NCBI GenBank assembly: GCA_951812305.1
Contig: CATOSB010000002.1
Span: 744,001 to 808,000, forward strand
DNA length: 64,000 nt
Source: an uncultured Paracoccaceae bacterium
GTDB lineage: Bacteria; Pseudomonadota; Alphaproteobacteria; Rhodobacterales; Rhodobacteraceae
Reading direction: 5' to 3'
Part shown: one piece after another, positions 8,671 through 16,224 of the stretch
How the letters are laid out: every line of letters begins with the position of its first letter
How positions within the stretch are numbered: position 1 is the first letter of the stretch
Notes under the pieces: model-generated
The model's input: only the letters and a program-made list of their open reading frames with translations
Databases searched by the model: none
What the model was told of the DNA's origin: nothing
Translations under genes and position numbers: made by a program

Positions 8671-9015
8671 TACATGTTCCTAGGCATGTTTCTCGAAGGC
8701 ATCGCAATGCTTGTGCTGACGATCCCGGTCGTGCTGCCAATTATCGCCGCACTGGACTTCGGGTTCGACCCATCGATGGCGGATATGAAGATGATCTGGT
8801 TCGGCATCGTCGTTGTTGTCGTTCTTGAAATGGGCATGATATCTCCACCCGTCGGCCTGAACGTCTTCGTCGTCAAATCCATCGCGCCGGGCGTGCCAAT
8901 GGGGCAAATCTTTCGCGGTATCTGGCCGTTCTGGTTTGCGATGGCGCTGATGCTCGTCCTGCTTGCCCTCTTCCCGCAAATCGCAATCTTCCTGCCGATG
9001 ACGATGGTAGGCTAG
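8671..9015 (+). pseudogene. dctM: TRAP large permease DctM, 3' part
   Basis: Continuation of dctM after the IS630 element: MFLGMFLEGIAMLVL, then the strongly conserved EMGMISPPVGLNVFVVK segment, and the C-terminus at MTMVG. The stop codon TAG at 9013-9015 contains the TA that is the target of the next IS630 element, so the coding sequence is not altered by that second insertion. The paralogous C-terminus at 61916 has the same organisation. Confidence 0.85.
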
Positions 9016-10250
9016 TCCCTCGCTTCGCATGATTTGACGTTGTGATATTTTTCTGAATCACTCTGCTATAGATTTTGGGAGGGTATTGAGATGTCAAAAT
9101 GTGGTCGTGCTGTGAAGTATGTTGTTCGACTGAATGCTGGTGAGCGGTTGCAGCTTGAGGATATGATCCGCACGGGTCGGCAGGCGGCGTATCGACTGCT
9201 CAAGGCGCGGATATTGCTCAAGGCAGATGTATCTTCAGACAGTGGCGGCTGGGATGACGAGCGGATTGCAGAAGCTTTGGAGACCAGTGTTTCCACAGTA
9301 TTCCGTACCCGCCGCCAGGTTGTGGAAGAAGGCCTTGAGGCGGCTCTGGGTCGCAAAAAGCAGAAGACCCCGTCCACGCCAGCAATCTTTGATGGAACCG
9401 CTGAGGCGAAGCTCATTGCGTTGGCCTGTTCGGAACCACCGGAGGGTCACGCGCGCTGGTCTTTGCGTCTTCTGGAAACGCGCGTGGTCGAATTGGGCAT
9501 CGTTGAAGCAGCCAGCGACAGCACGATCCATCGGGTGCTCAAAAAAACGCGCTCAAACCGCACAAGAGCCGCTATTGGGTGATCCCTCCGAAAGCCAATG
9601 CAGGTTTTGTTGCTGCGATGGAAGATGTGCTGGAAGTCTACACGCGCCCCTATGATCCGGCCCGCCCGCTGGTTTGCCTTGACGAGACCAGCAAGCAGCT
9701 GACCTTTGAGACCCGTACGCCGATCCCAATCCGGCCGGGGCGCGAAGCCCGTTTCGACTATGAATACGAGCGCGCGGGTGTGGCCAGCCTGTTCATGTTG
9801 TTTGCCCCGCTTGAAGGCTGGCGCCATGTTGCCGTTCGAGACCGCCGAACCGCCATCGATTTTGCCCACATTCTCAAGGACCTCGCCGACACCCACTTCC
9901 CCAAGGCTGACCGGATTACACTGGTTCAGGACAATCTCAACACCCACAACCCGGCGTCGTTATACAAGGCCTTTCCACCTGATGAAGCCCGTCGCATTGT
10001 CGAACGGTTTGAGTGGCACTTCACGCCCAAACACGGCTCCTGGCTCAACATCGCAGAATGTGAACTCAGCACACTTGCGCGTCAATGTCTCGACCGCCGC
10101 ATTCCTGATCGCAACACCTTGGCCAATGAAGCAAAGGCATGGGAAACCGAGCGAAACACCGCATCCGCAAAGGTGACATGGCGATTCTCAACTAAAGACG
10201 CACGCATCAAACTTGCTCACCTTTACCCGCAAATCGGATGAATCAAGGGA
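9016..10250 (+). mobile_element. IS630-family element at the dctM stop codon
   Basis: About 1.24 kb, bounded by CTAG at 9012-9015 and 10251-10254. The ends are short inverted repeats (TCCCT... and ...AGGGA). It carries a two-frame transposase with an A7 slippery run. A related element with the same CTAG boundary lies at 47531-48763 in the opposite orientation; the proteins are clearly homologous but differ at many positions, so the two are sister elements and not recent copies. Confidence 0.82.
9091..10241 (+). CDS. IS630-family transposase, two frames joined by -1 frameshift
   Basis: Frame one (9091-9582) encodes the helix-turn-helix half, frame two (9579-10241) the catalytic half. At 9541-9547 an A7 run (CTC AAA AAA) allows a -1 slip; the shifted frame then reads NALKPHKSRYWVIPPKANA straight into frame two, which is the normal sequence of uninterrupted family members. 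The triad residues appear as D in VCLDETSKQL, D in LVQDNLNTH and E in WLNIAECEL. The frames overlap by 4 bp, so termination-reinitiation is an alternative. This is programmed frameshifting rather than decay, because the sister element at 47540-48687 has the same A7. Confidence 0.85.
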
Positions 10251-10330
10251 CTAGGATCAAATCAACCGCGCTTGTTGTACCGGGTTCATTCCGGGGCGCG
10301 ATAACTCCAGATGATAGGAGCACGAAGAAC

Positions 10331-11818
10331 ATGAGCAACATGGACCAGGTCATCACGACCAGCATATTCATCAACGGAGAAGAACGCCCTTCGTCAGATG
10401 GCAGTGTCTACAAGATCCACAATCCCGCGCGCCCTGACGAATTGGTCGGCAACGCGGCATCGGCGACCGTGAATGATGTAGAAGACGCTGTTAATGCCGC
10501 CCATGCCGCCTTTCCGGCATGGTCCCGGTTGAGCATGGCAGAACGTGCGTCGATCCTTCGGGACGTGGCCCAGAAACTGGCCGCCGACGAGGAGGACGTG
10601 AAATACCGCTCGCGCCTTTTCACCCGCGAGCATGGCAAGATTGCGCGTGAAACCCTGCTTGAAATGTCCCGCCTCGGTGACAGGTTTATGCAGGCCGCCG
10701 CGTTCGGCGAGAGGATGGCGATTGACGAAGAAATCAAGGGCCCGCCATTTGATTCGTTGATCACCCGTCAGCCGCGCGGGGTTGCGGCCCTGATCGTGCC
10801 CTGGAACTGGCCCTTGTCGATCCTTGGCGCAAAGCTGCCCCAGGCGCTGGTGGCGGGAAACACGGTGGTGGTGAAACCATCGGCCAATTCGGCCTTGGCG
10901 CCAGCATTGACCCTGCAGATCATCGCCAAGCTGCTGCCGCCGGGCGTGATCAACATCCTTACCGGGTCGGCATCGACCATCGGTGACCCGCTGGTCGGGC
11001 ATCCGCTGGTGCGCATGGTCAACTTCACCGGCTCGACCACCATCGGACGGCATGTCATGAAAACCGCCGCAAACAACATCACGCCCGTGACGCTTGAGCT
11101 TGGCGGCAACGACGCGGCGCTGGTGCTGGAAGATGCGGAACTGGATGACGACGCTTTCAACCGCATGTACTGGGGCACCTTCGGGTCGTCAGGACAGATC
11201 TGTATGGCGCTGAAGCGCCTTTATGTACATGAAAGCCGTTATGACGAAGTGATTGATGGGTTCACCGCAGCCTGTGAACGCGCTGTCGTCGGCGACGGTT
11301 TGCTGCCCGAGACGACGATGGGCCCGGTCAACAACGCCAAACAGTTGAAGGTCGTAACCGACATGATTGCCGAGGCGCGCGCAAAAGGTGCTGACGTCCG
11401 AGAATGCGGGCAAGTGCCGGATGAAGAGCTTTATAACGGAGGCGGCTATTTCCAAAAGCCCGCGCTGGTCTACGATGCCGATCAATCGCTATCCATCGTG
11501 CGCGAAGAGCAGTTCGGCCCAGCCTTGCCGATCATGAAGTTCAGGACAGACGACGAGGCCATCGTAAAAGCCAATGACAGCGATTTCGGCCTTTGTTCAT
11601 CGGTTTGGACGCCAGACAAGGACCGCGCCATTGCAATCGCCCGCCAGATTGAGGCGGGTTATACCTATCTCAATGCCCACGGCCCGATGGCACAGGACGG
11701 ACGCGGCCCGTTTGGCGGGTTCAAGCATTCAGGCATTGGGCGAAACCTGGGGTATGACGGCGTGCTTTCCTTTGCCGAACCGCACACAATTTCCGGGCCA
11801 GAGGGGTTCCTGCTATGA
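10331..11818 (+). CDS. Aldehyde dehydrogenase (NAD(P)+ dependent)
   Basis: Oxidises an aldehyde to the acid. From the ATG at 10331 (AGGAG about 10 bases upstream) the protein has 495 residues, the normal length. Catalytic residues are E256 in TLELGG and C291 in SSGQICMALKR; the PWNWPL and VVVKPS elements of the cofactor site are present. A longer frame into the upstream IS is an artefact. The gene overlaps the DUF2218 gene by 4 bp. Similarity in type to vanillin/benzaldehyde dehydrogenases and the nearby pobA-ligAB genes suggest an aromatic or related aldehyde. Its original promoter may have been displaced by the IS630 element that ends 76 bp upstream. Confidence 0.88.
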   Translation: MSNMDQVITTSIFINGEERPSSDGSVYKIHNPARPDELVGNAASATVNDVEDAVNAAHAAFPAWSRLSMAERASILRDVAQKLAADEEDVKYRSRLFTREHGKIARETLLEMSRLGDRFMQAAAFGERMAIDEEIKGPPFDSLITRQPRGVAALIVPWNWPLSILGAKLPQALVAGNTVVVKPSANSALAPALTLQIIAKLLPPGVINILTGSASTIGDPLVGHPLVRMVNFTGSTTIGRHVMKTAANNITPVTLELGGNDAALVLEDAELDDDAFNRMYWGTFGSSGQICMALKRLYVHESRYDEVIDGFTAACERAVVGDGLLPETTMGPVNNAKQLKVVTDMIAEARAKGADVRECGQVPDEELYNGGGYFQKPALVYDADQSLSIVREEQFGPALPIMKFRTDDEAIVKANDSDFGLCSSVWTPDKDRAIAIARQIEAGYTYLNAHGPMAQDGRGPFGGFKHSGIGRNLGYDGVLSFAEPHTISGPEGFLL

Positions 11819-12111
11819 CAGAATTGACATCAGTGGCCCGTGTTTCTCTCACGCCGGCGTCGAAATACCTGAAGCAGCTCACCAAACATTTCTCGCATAA
11901 GGTCGACGTGGAAGCGGGCGAGGATTGGGCCACGGTCCGGCTGAGCTATGGGTACTTCACGCTTTCGCTCGACGGAACGGAGGTGTTGATCATGCAAACC
12001 TTTGCCGACACGGATGAGCACCGAAAACGTCTGGAACACGTTGCCGCATCGCATCTTGAGCGGTTCGCATTCCGCGATCCGCCAGAGATCGTGTGGGCCA
12101 ACGAGGATTGA
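11815..12111 (+). CDS. DUF2218 family protein
   Basis: Small 98-residue protein of the DUF2218 family. The hallmarks are SKYLKQLTKHFSHK near the N-terminus and HLERFAFRDPPEIVWAN at the end. No function is established that I can name. It overlaps the aldehyde dehydrogenase stop by 4 bp, indicating coupled translation. A paralogue at 57330-57614 shares SRYLQQLCKHFSHK and SHLERFAFRE and is likewise embedded among redox genes. The recurring association suggests an accessory role in redox or metal handling, which is inference. Confidence 0.85.
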   Translation: MTELTSVARVSLTPASKYLKQLTKHFSHKVDVEAGEDWATVRLSYGYFTLSLDGTEVLIMQTFADTDEHRKRLEHVAASHLERFAFRDPPEIVWANED

Positions 12112-12114
12112 GGA

Positions 12115-12576
12115 CTAGCGCGTCGTTATCGGATCACCGATCGAGAGTTTGCCACCTGTAATGATGCGACAATACAGGCCCGCCCGATCCGTCAGTCGGG
12201 CGGAAATCTGTTTCTTTGACATCATGTTCAGGTAGCGGCAGGGGCGGCAGGGTCTCAGGCCCTCCAGCTGAACATCGCCGATTTGAAAGGTGATCCCGAT
12301 TAGTTGTTCGAGCTCGACCCCTTCGGTCGTCAGGTTGCGCCGGTGTTCGTGTGGCAGCATGTCGATCCCGTGCTGATCTTTCAGATCCCGAATAACTTCG
12401 ATCTCAAAAAGCGTAACCTCGCGAACTCCGGGAAAGCGTGAATACTTACCCTGCGTGTTGGCGTATCTGTCGCCTTCTATCCCCGCACCGGCCACGGCAA
12501 CCGCGGCGTCATGGGCAGCCATCGGCCGCCCGGTTCTGGCGGCGGTGTGAATGTGCAGCAAGCGTCCCTGACTCAC
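12115..12576 (-). CDS. MOSC domain protein
   Basis: MOSC (molybdenum cofactor sulfurase C-terminal) domain protein, 153 residues. The conserved Cys lies in LRPCRPCRYL (C110, C113), and the family's GIEGDRYAN and REVTLFEIE blocks precede it. The start is taken as the GTG at 12576, which overlaps the stop of the upstream gene (GTGA) with GAGG a short distance before it; a longer open frame to 12795 is antisense-like sequence inside that gene. MOSC proteins bind molybdenum cofactor or carry sulfur; the partner enzyme is not obvious here. Confidence 0.8.
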   Translation of the reverse strand: MSQGRLLHIHTAARTGRPMAAHDAAVAVAGAGIEGDRYANTQGKYSRFPGVREVTLFEIEVIRDLKDQHGIDMLPHEHRRNLTTEGVELEQLIGITFQIGDVQLEGLRPCRPCRYLNMMSKKQISARLTDRAGLYCRIITGGKLSIGDPITTR

Positions 12577-13136
12577 GGACCCGACCTCTTTTTGCGACGC
12601 CGTTCCTCGAACCGGTGCAACAGTGCCATCGATTTGGGGAGGAAGAAGTACGAGTTCAGCAGGATATTGAAGATCAGCAGTACGACTGTTCGTGGGTATC
12701 CGGTCGGGTAGTCGGGCGAGATCATATCGGCAATCCAGTTCAAAACCGCGCCGACGACCAGAACCCAGAACGTCAGGACCAGAACTGTTTTCCACTTCTT
12801 CGGATGCGGTGAAGCACCTTGTTGTCCAAGCAGCGACTCGATCCCCAAAAGCTGGTTCTTCATCACCTCGCCTTCGATGTACTGGGCAAGCTCGCGCACC
12901 AATTCGTCGCGCGTTTGCGACTGTTCCCAGGCGACCAGATCGTCTGTCGTCGCGAAAGCAATGATCGTGGAGAACGCCTCGCTCTCGGCGGAGGGTGCAT
13001 TGTGCCGGACCTCGACAAATCCGGGTTGGCGCCGCAGCGCCTGTTCAAAACGGACCAGAACCTCGTTGACCGCATCCATGTCGGACGAGCGGAATTTCCG
13101 GATGATCAGGGACAGAACGGGAGCGGCTTCGGGCAT
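12573..13136 (-). CDS. ABM-like domain protein with two C-terminal membrane helices
   Basis: 187 residues. The N-terminal ~95 residues resemble an antibiotic-biosynthesis-monooxygenase (ABM, dimeric ferredoxin-like) domain: VLSLIIRKFRSSDMDAVNEV at the first strand and ALRRQPGFVEVRH next. The C-terminal part has two hydrophobic segments (VLVLTFWVLVVGAVLNWIA and VVLLIFNILLNSYFFL) and ends in a highly basic tail (HRFEERRRKKRSG). Such ABM-plus-2TM proteins are known as conserved hypotheticals. It is coupled by GTGA overlap to the MOSC gene. The function is unknown. Confidence 0.7.
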   Translation of the reverse strand: MPEAAPVLSLIIRKFRSSDMDAVNEVLVRFEQALRRQPGFVEVRHNAPSAESEAFSTIIAFATTDDLVAWEQSQTRDELVRELAQYIEGEVMKNQLLGIESLLGQQGASPHPKKWKTVLVLTFWVLVVGAVLNWIADMISPDYPTGYPRTVVLLIFNILLNSYFFLPKSMALLHRFEERRRKKRSGP

Positions 13137-13520
13137 GAATTTCCTCCGGTTCGCGGTGAAGGTTGCGCAGTTGTTGTGTTAAGAGCCAGAGTAAGTTCCA
13201 CCGCGCCCTCCGGCAAGTGGGCCGCATTGGACTCGCATGGCCAAACCGGTGAATGGGGGCGTATCGGAGATTTGGTTCCACACCTGGTTACAGGTTTTGA
13301 CGATACAGCTGCCGTTATCGCAACCAGCTGATTTTAATGACTTAAACACGCAGCCTGAAGTTCGATCACAATGCGCAGCGGCTTCCAGCGTGCATCCATG
13401 CGCAACCCTTAAATTCAAATTCCTCATATTAAGTATGACTTTGCATGAATGGTTCTCACGTCCGCACCGCGTTATTTGTCGATCAAGCACAAAAATCTAA
13501 TTCCAAGAAAGGTGAACAAA
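13137..13520. other. Intergenic region upstream of the SDR gene
   Basis: About 380 bases without a supported gene, between the divergent ABM-domain and SDR genes. It contains the phased repeat at 13435-13452 and an AT-rich stretch at 13408-13440. Nothing else recognisable was found. Confidence 0.5.
13435..13452 (+). promoter_or_regulatory. 10-bp-phased ATGANT repeat, copy 2 (upstream of SDR)
   Basis: ATGACT at 13435-13440 and ATGAAT at 13445-13450, followed by GG. The spacing and trailing GG equal those at 4031 and 14364. The site is about 70 bp upstream of the SDR start at 13521. Confidence 0.4.
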
Positions 13521-14300
13521 ATGCTCGACGGCAAACAGATTATCGTAACCGGCTGTTCTTCTGGAATCGGGGCCGAAACCGCGCGTCTGATCAAGGAACT
13601 CGGCGGCTCGGTCATCGGGATCGACCGCAATGAAGCGTCGGAAAACGTGGATCAATTCTTTCAGGCCGATCTGTCGAACAAAGCCTCGATTGACAAACTC
13701 GTGTCAGAGCTACCTAAGGGCGCAAACGGGCTGGCCAACATTGCCGGTGTTCCGCCAACCGCGCCGCCGGAACTGGTCATTCGCGTCAATCTGGTCGGGC
13801 TGAAATATTTCACCGGCAAGGTTATCGACGATCTGGCGGATGGCGCATCGATTGTGCACCTCGCCTCGCTTGCCGGTGCGGGTTGGCAGAATGCCGTCGA
13901 TCAGATCAAGGAAGCTGCTGATCTGGATTTCGATCAGGTCGATGATTTCGTCGCGCGCCACAAGATCGGCGAGACCAAAGGTAGGTCGTATTTCTTTGCC
14001 AAAGAGGCACTGGTGGTCTGGACGATGCAAAATCGCTGGACCCAGCGGGAACGTGGCCTGCGCATAAATTCAGTTAGCCCCGGTGCCGTTGAAACGCCGA
14101 TCCTGCCGGACTTTCTGGAAACGCTCGGCAAGAAGGCCGAGGAAAGCCGCAAGGTCATGGATCGCTTTGCGACGCCGAAAGACGTCGCGCCAGTCGTCGC
14201 CTTTCTGCTGTCAGACATGAACCAGTGGATTCGCGGCACCAATATTCCTGTGGATGGCGGGCAATTCTCGAACGTGCTTTGCAATATGAACGGGCTTTGA
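13521..14300 (+). CDS. SDR dehydrogenase, coniferyl-alcohol/3-alpha-HSD-like
   Basis: NAD(P)-dependent short-chain dehydrogenase of 259 residues. The start at 13521 follows AAAGGTGA. The cofactor motif TGCSSGIG is at 10-17; the catalytic residues are S116 (HLASLAG), Y157 and K161 (SYFFAKEAL). The long insert between Ser and Tyr, and the NGLANIAGVPPT element, resemble the subgroup annotated as coniferyl-alcohol dehydrogenase or 3-alpha-hydroxysteroid dehydrogenase. With pobA and ligAB downstream, an aromatic alcohol is a reasonable substrate guess, but this is inference. Its promoter shares the ATGANT repeat with the downstream operon. Confidence 0.82.
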   Translation: MLDGKQIIVTGCSSGIGAETARLIKELGGSVIGIDRNEASENVDQFFQADLSNKASIDKLVSELPKGANGLANIAGVPPTAPPELVIRVNLVGLKYFTGKVIDDLADGASIVHLASLAGAGWQNAVDQIKEAADLDFDQVDDFVARHKIGETKGRSYFFAKEALVVWTMQNRWTQRERGLRINSVSPGAVETPILPDFLETLGKKAEESRKVMDRFATPKDVAPVVAFLLSDMNQWIRGTNIPVDGGQFSNVLCNMNGL

Positions 14301-14363
14301 CCCGATTGCCAGCCCCTTCCCTGTGGTGGGGGCCGCGCAGAATGACGATCCTTCATGCCAAAC

Positions 14364-14381
14364 ATGAGTGGCCATGAATGG
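14364..14381 (+). promoter_or_regulatory. 10-bp-phased ATGANT repeat, copy 3 (upstream of the pobA unit)
   Basis: ATGAGT at 14364-14369 and ATGAAT at 14374-14379, followed by GG. CATG also occurs at 14354, 14363 and 14373, giving three near-phased CATG steps. It lies about 55 bp upstream of the small ORF that precedes pobA. Confidence 0.4.
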
Positions 14382-14434
14382 ATACGATGTACGCAGTCGT
14401 CTAGTATCAACCTAAGCCAGCGAAGGAGGAAAAG

Positions 14435-14611
14435 ATGTTGATCGCCAGAAATGAAGCTGCAACCGCACTGGCCTTTTCTCCGGCTTGCATGACCTGCCCG
14501 AACCGTACGCCCGCTTGCGCGATGAACTTCGACGAAGTTGCTTTGATGTTCGGTGAAGAAAAAACAAGGGCGTCCTTAGGCAGTGATACCGTCCTGAACC
14601 ATAGGGAAATC
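14435..14611 (+). pseudogene. Small Cys-containing ORF before pobA, cut by IS66
   Basis: An ATG with an excellent GGAGG seven bases upstream opens a 59-codon frame that runs into the left end of IS66 at 14612. Removing the IS and one copy of its 8-bp duplication, the frame gains one Asn codon (16220-16222) and then TGA at 16223-16225, overlapping the pobA ATG (TGATG). The intact product would be 60 residues, with three Cys in SPACMTCPNRTPACAM. No family is recognised. It could be a small protein or a translated leader coupled to pobA. In the present state it acquires a 31-residue IS-encoded tail. Confidence 0.5.
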
Positions 14612-16211
14612 GTAACTCCCAAGCACCCCCCACGTTTGAGTGTTATTGTCAGTTTTATGGTGAGTCGAATTTGCCATTTTGCGCGTGTTTTTTTCTTTCT
14701 TGTCTGAATTCTGTGGCGCCGGGTTGATTTCTCTGAATCAGTGGTGGGATGGATCAGGTTGCCGCCCTTGAACAACTTCTCGCCACGGCTCTGCGTCGGA
14801 TCGCTGAGCTTGAAGCTGCGTTGGCGAGCATGGCGGAAGAGATCACGGACCTGCGCCGACAGTTGGCCAAGAACAGCAGCAATAGCAGCAAGCCCCCTTC
14901 AAGTGATGGCCTGAAGAAGCCAGCCCCGCGCAGCCTGCGTGGCAAATCCGGAAAGAAAAGTGGCGGCCAAGTTGGCCACCGGGGCGACACCCTGCGCCAG
15001 ACGTCAACACCCGACTTTGTCGAACGGCATGAGGCGACGCATTGCAGCGCCTGTCAGAGCGCCCTGACGGCGGAGATGGTGAAAGGGATCGAGAAGCGTC
15101 AGGTGTTCGACTTGCCTGCGCCACGCCTGGAGGTCACCGAGCATCAGGCGGCGGTTTATTGTTGCGACCATTGTCGAGCCACGACGACGGCTGGCTTTCC
15201 CGATGGCGTGGCCGCGCATGTGCAATATGGCACGCGCATGCGGGCAGTGGCGGTCTATTGCAATGTTCAGCAGCTGATACCCGAGGATCGGGTCTGCCAG
15301 CTTATGCGCGACCTGTTTGGGGCCACCAGCTTGTGCGCGGCCAGCGTGACCAACTGGACGCGCGGCGCGGCAAATAAGATGGGTGTCGTGGTTGAACACA
15401 TTCTCGCCCGGCTTGCCGAAGGCGGCGTTCGGCATCTGGACGAGACCGGACTTCGTGTTGCCGGCAAGCTGCACTGGCTGCACACGATCTGCGATACCGC
15501 CTTCACCCATTACCGCATCAGCGCCAAACGCGGTGCTGTTCCAACCTTCCTGACCGGCGGGACGATCATTCATGATCACTGGAAACCCTACTACGCCCAT
15601 ATGAGCGGAGTGGACGCCCACGCCCTCTGCGGGGCGCATCACTTGCGCGAACTCAAGGCCATCGAAGAGATCGAAAAAGAGCCTTGGGCGACGGAGATGA
15701 GCGCAGTGCTTCATAGCGCCAATCAGCTCAGATGCGCGGCTCAGGATCAAGGCGAGACCGAACTCCCGGAACTGGTTCGCCAGGGTATAGTCACCAGATA
15801 CATGGCGATCCTCGCCAAGGGGCTCGCCTTCCACGAACGCCAGCCCCCGCTGGTCAAAAGCCCCGGCACCCGCGGCCGAAAAGCCAGGCGGCCAGGCCAC
15901 AACCTGCTCCTCCGCCTGCGTGACTACCGCGATGACGTTTTGCGATTCATCGCCGACTTCGCGGTCCCATTCACAAACAATCAGGCCGAACAGGACCTGC
16001 GCATGATGAAGCTGCGCATGAAAATCTCGGGCACCTTCCGCACCCTCGAGGGCGCGCGGGTCTTCGCCGACATCAGGTCCGTCATCTCGACGGCCAGAAA
16101 ACACCGGTTCAACATCCTGGAAATCCTGACCCTGTCACCACCTCAGATCATCGCACGGCTCTGACGGAACAAAACCCCGCAACCCTATCGGACAGGGTGC
16201 TTGGGAGTTAC
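14612..16211 (+). mobile_element. IS66-family element, copy A
   Basis: 1600 bp with 17-bp terminal inverted repeats (GTAACTCCCAAGCACCC). It is flanked by a perfect 8-bp target duplication GGGAAATC at 14604-14611 and 16212-16219, the IS66 hallmark. Only the large transposase is present (no tnpA/tnpB), as in the ISBst12-like subgroup. It is almost identical to copy B at 20267; one T fewer in a T-run and one codon difference (Val/Ala) were noticed, so transposition is recent. Confidence 0.92.
14749..16164 (+). CDS. tnpC: IS66-family transposase TnpC (copy A)
   Basis: 471-residue IS66 transposase. A coiled-coil N-terminus (leucine-rich, residues 1-45) leads to a basic segment and a zinc-finger-like CSACQSAL...CCDHCRA region. 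The DDE core includes HLDETGLRVAG, then HDHWKPYY and GAHHLREL, and the C-terminal PFTNNQAEQDLRMMKLRMK block typical of the family. Complete. A long frame on the opposite strand (15004-16104) is a shadow of it. Confidence 0.93.
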   Translation: MDQVAALEQLLATALRRIAELEAALASMAEEITDLRRQLAKNSSNSSKPPSSDGLKKPAPRSLRGKSGKKSGGQVGHRGDTLRQTSTPDFVERHEATHCSACQSALTAEMVKGIEKRQVFDLPAPRLEVTEHQAAVYCCDHCRATTTAGFPDGVAAHVQYGTRMRAVAVYCNVQQLIPEDRVCQLMRDLFGATSLCAASVTNWTRGAANKMGVVVEHILARLAEGGVRHLDETGLRVAGKLHWLHTICDTAFTHYRISAKRGAVPTFLTGGTIIHDHWKPYYAHMSGVDAHALCGAHHLRELKAIEEIEKEPWATEMSAVLHSANQLRCAAQDQGETELPELVRQGIVTRYMAILAKGLAFHERQPPLVKSPGTRGRKARRPGHNLLLRLRDYRDDVLRFIADFAVPFTNNQAEQDLRMMKLRMKISGTFRTLEGARVFADIRSVISTARKHRFNILEILTLSPPQIIARL

Positions 16212-16224
16212 GGGAAATCAACTG

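Noticed and set aside
12577-12795. Longer N-terminus for the MOSC protein
   Set aside because: The added 73 residues lie wholly within the ABM-domain gene in another frame, have no homology, and a well-placed GTG overlaps that gene's stop.
15004-16104. A 366-codon open frame antisense to the IS66 transposase (also at 20660-21760)
   Set aside because: It mirrors the codon pattern of the transposase on the other strand, is present in both copies only because the elements are near-identical, and shows no family features.
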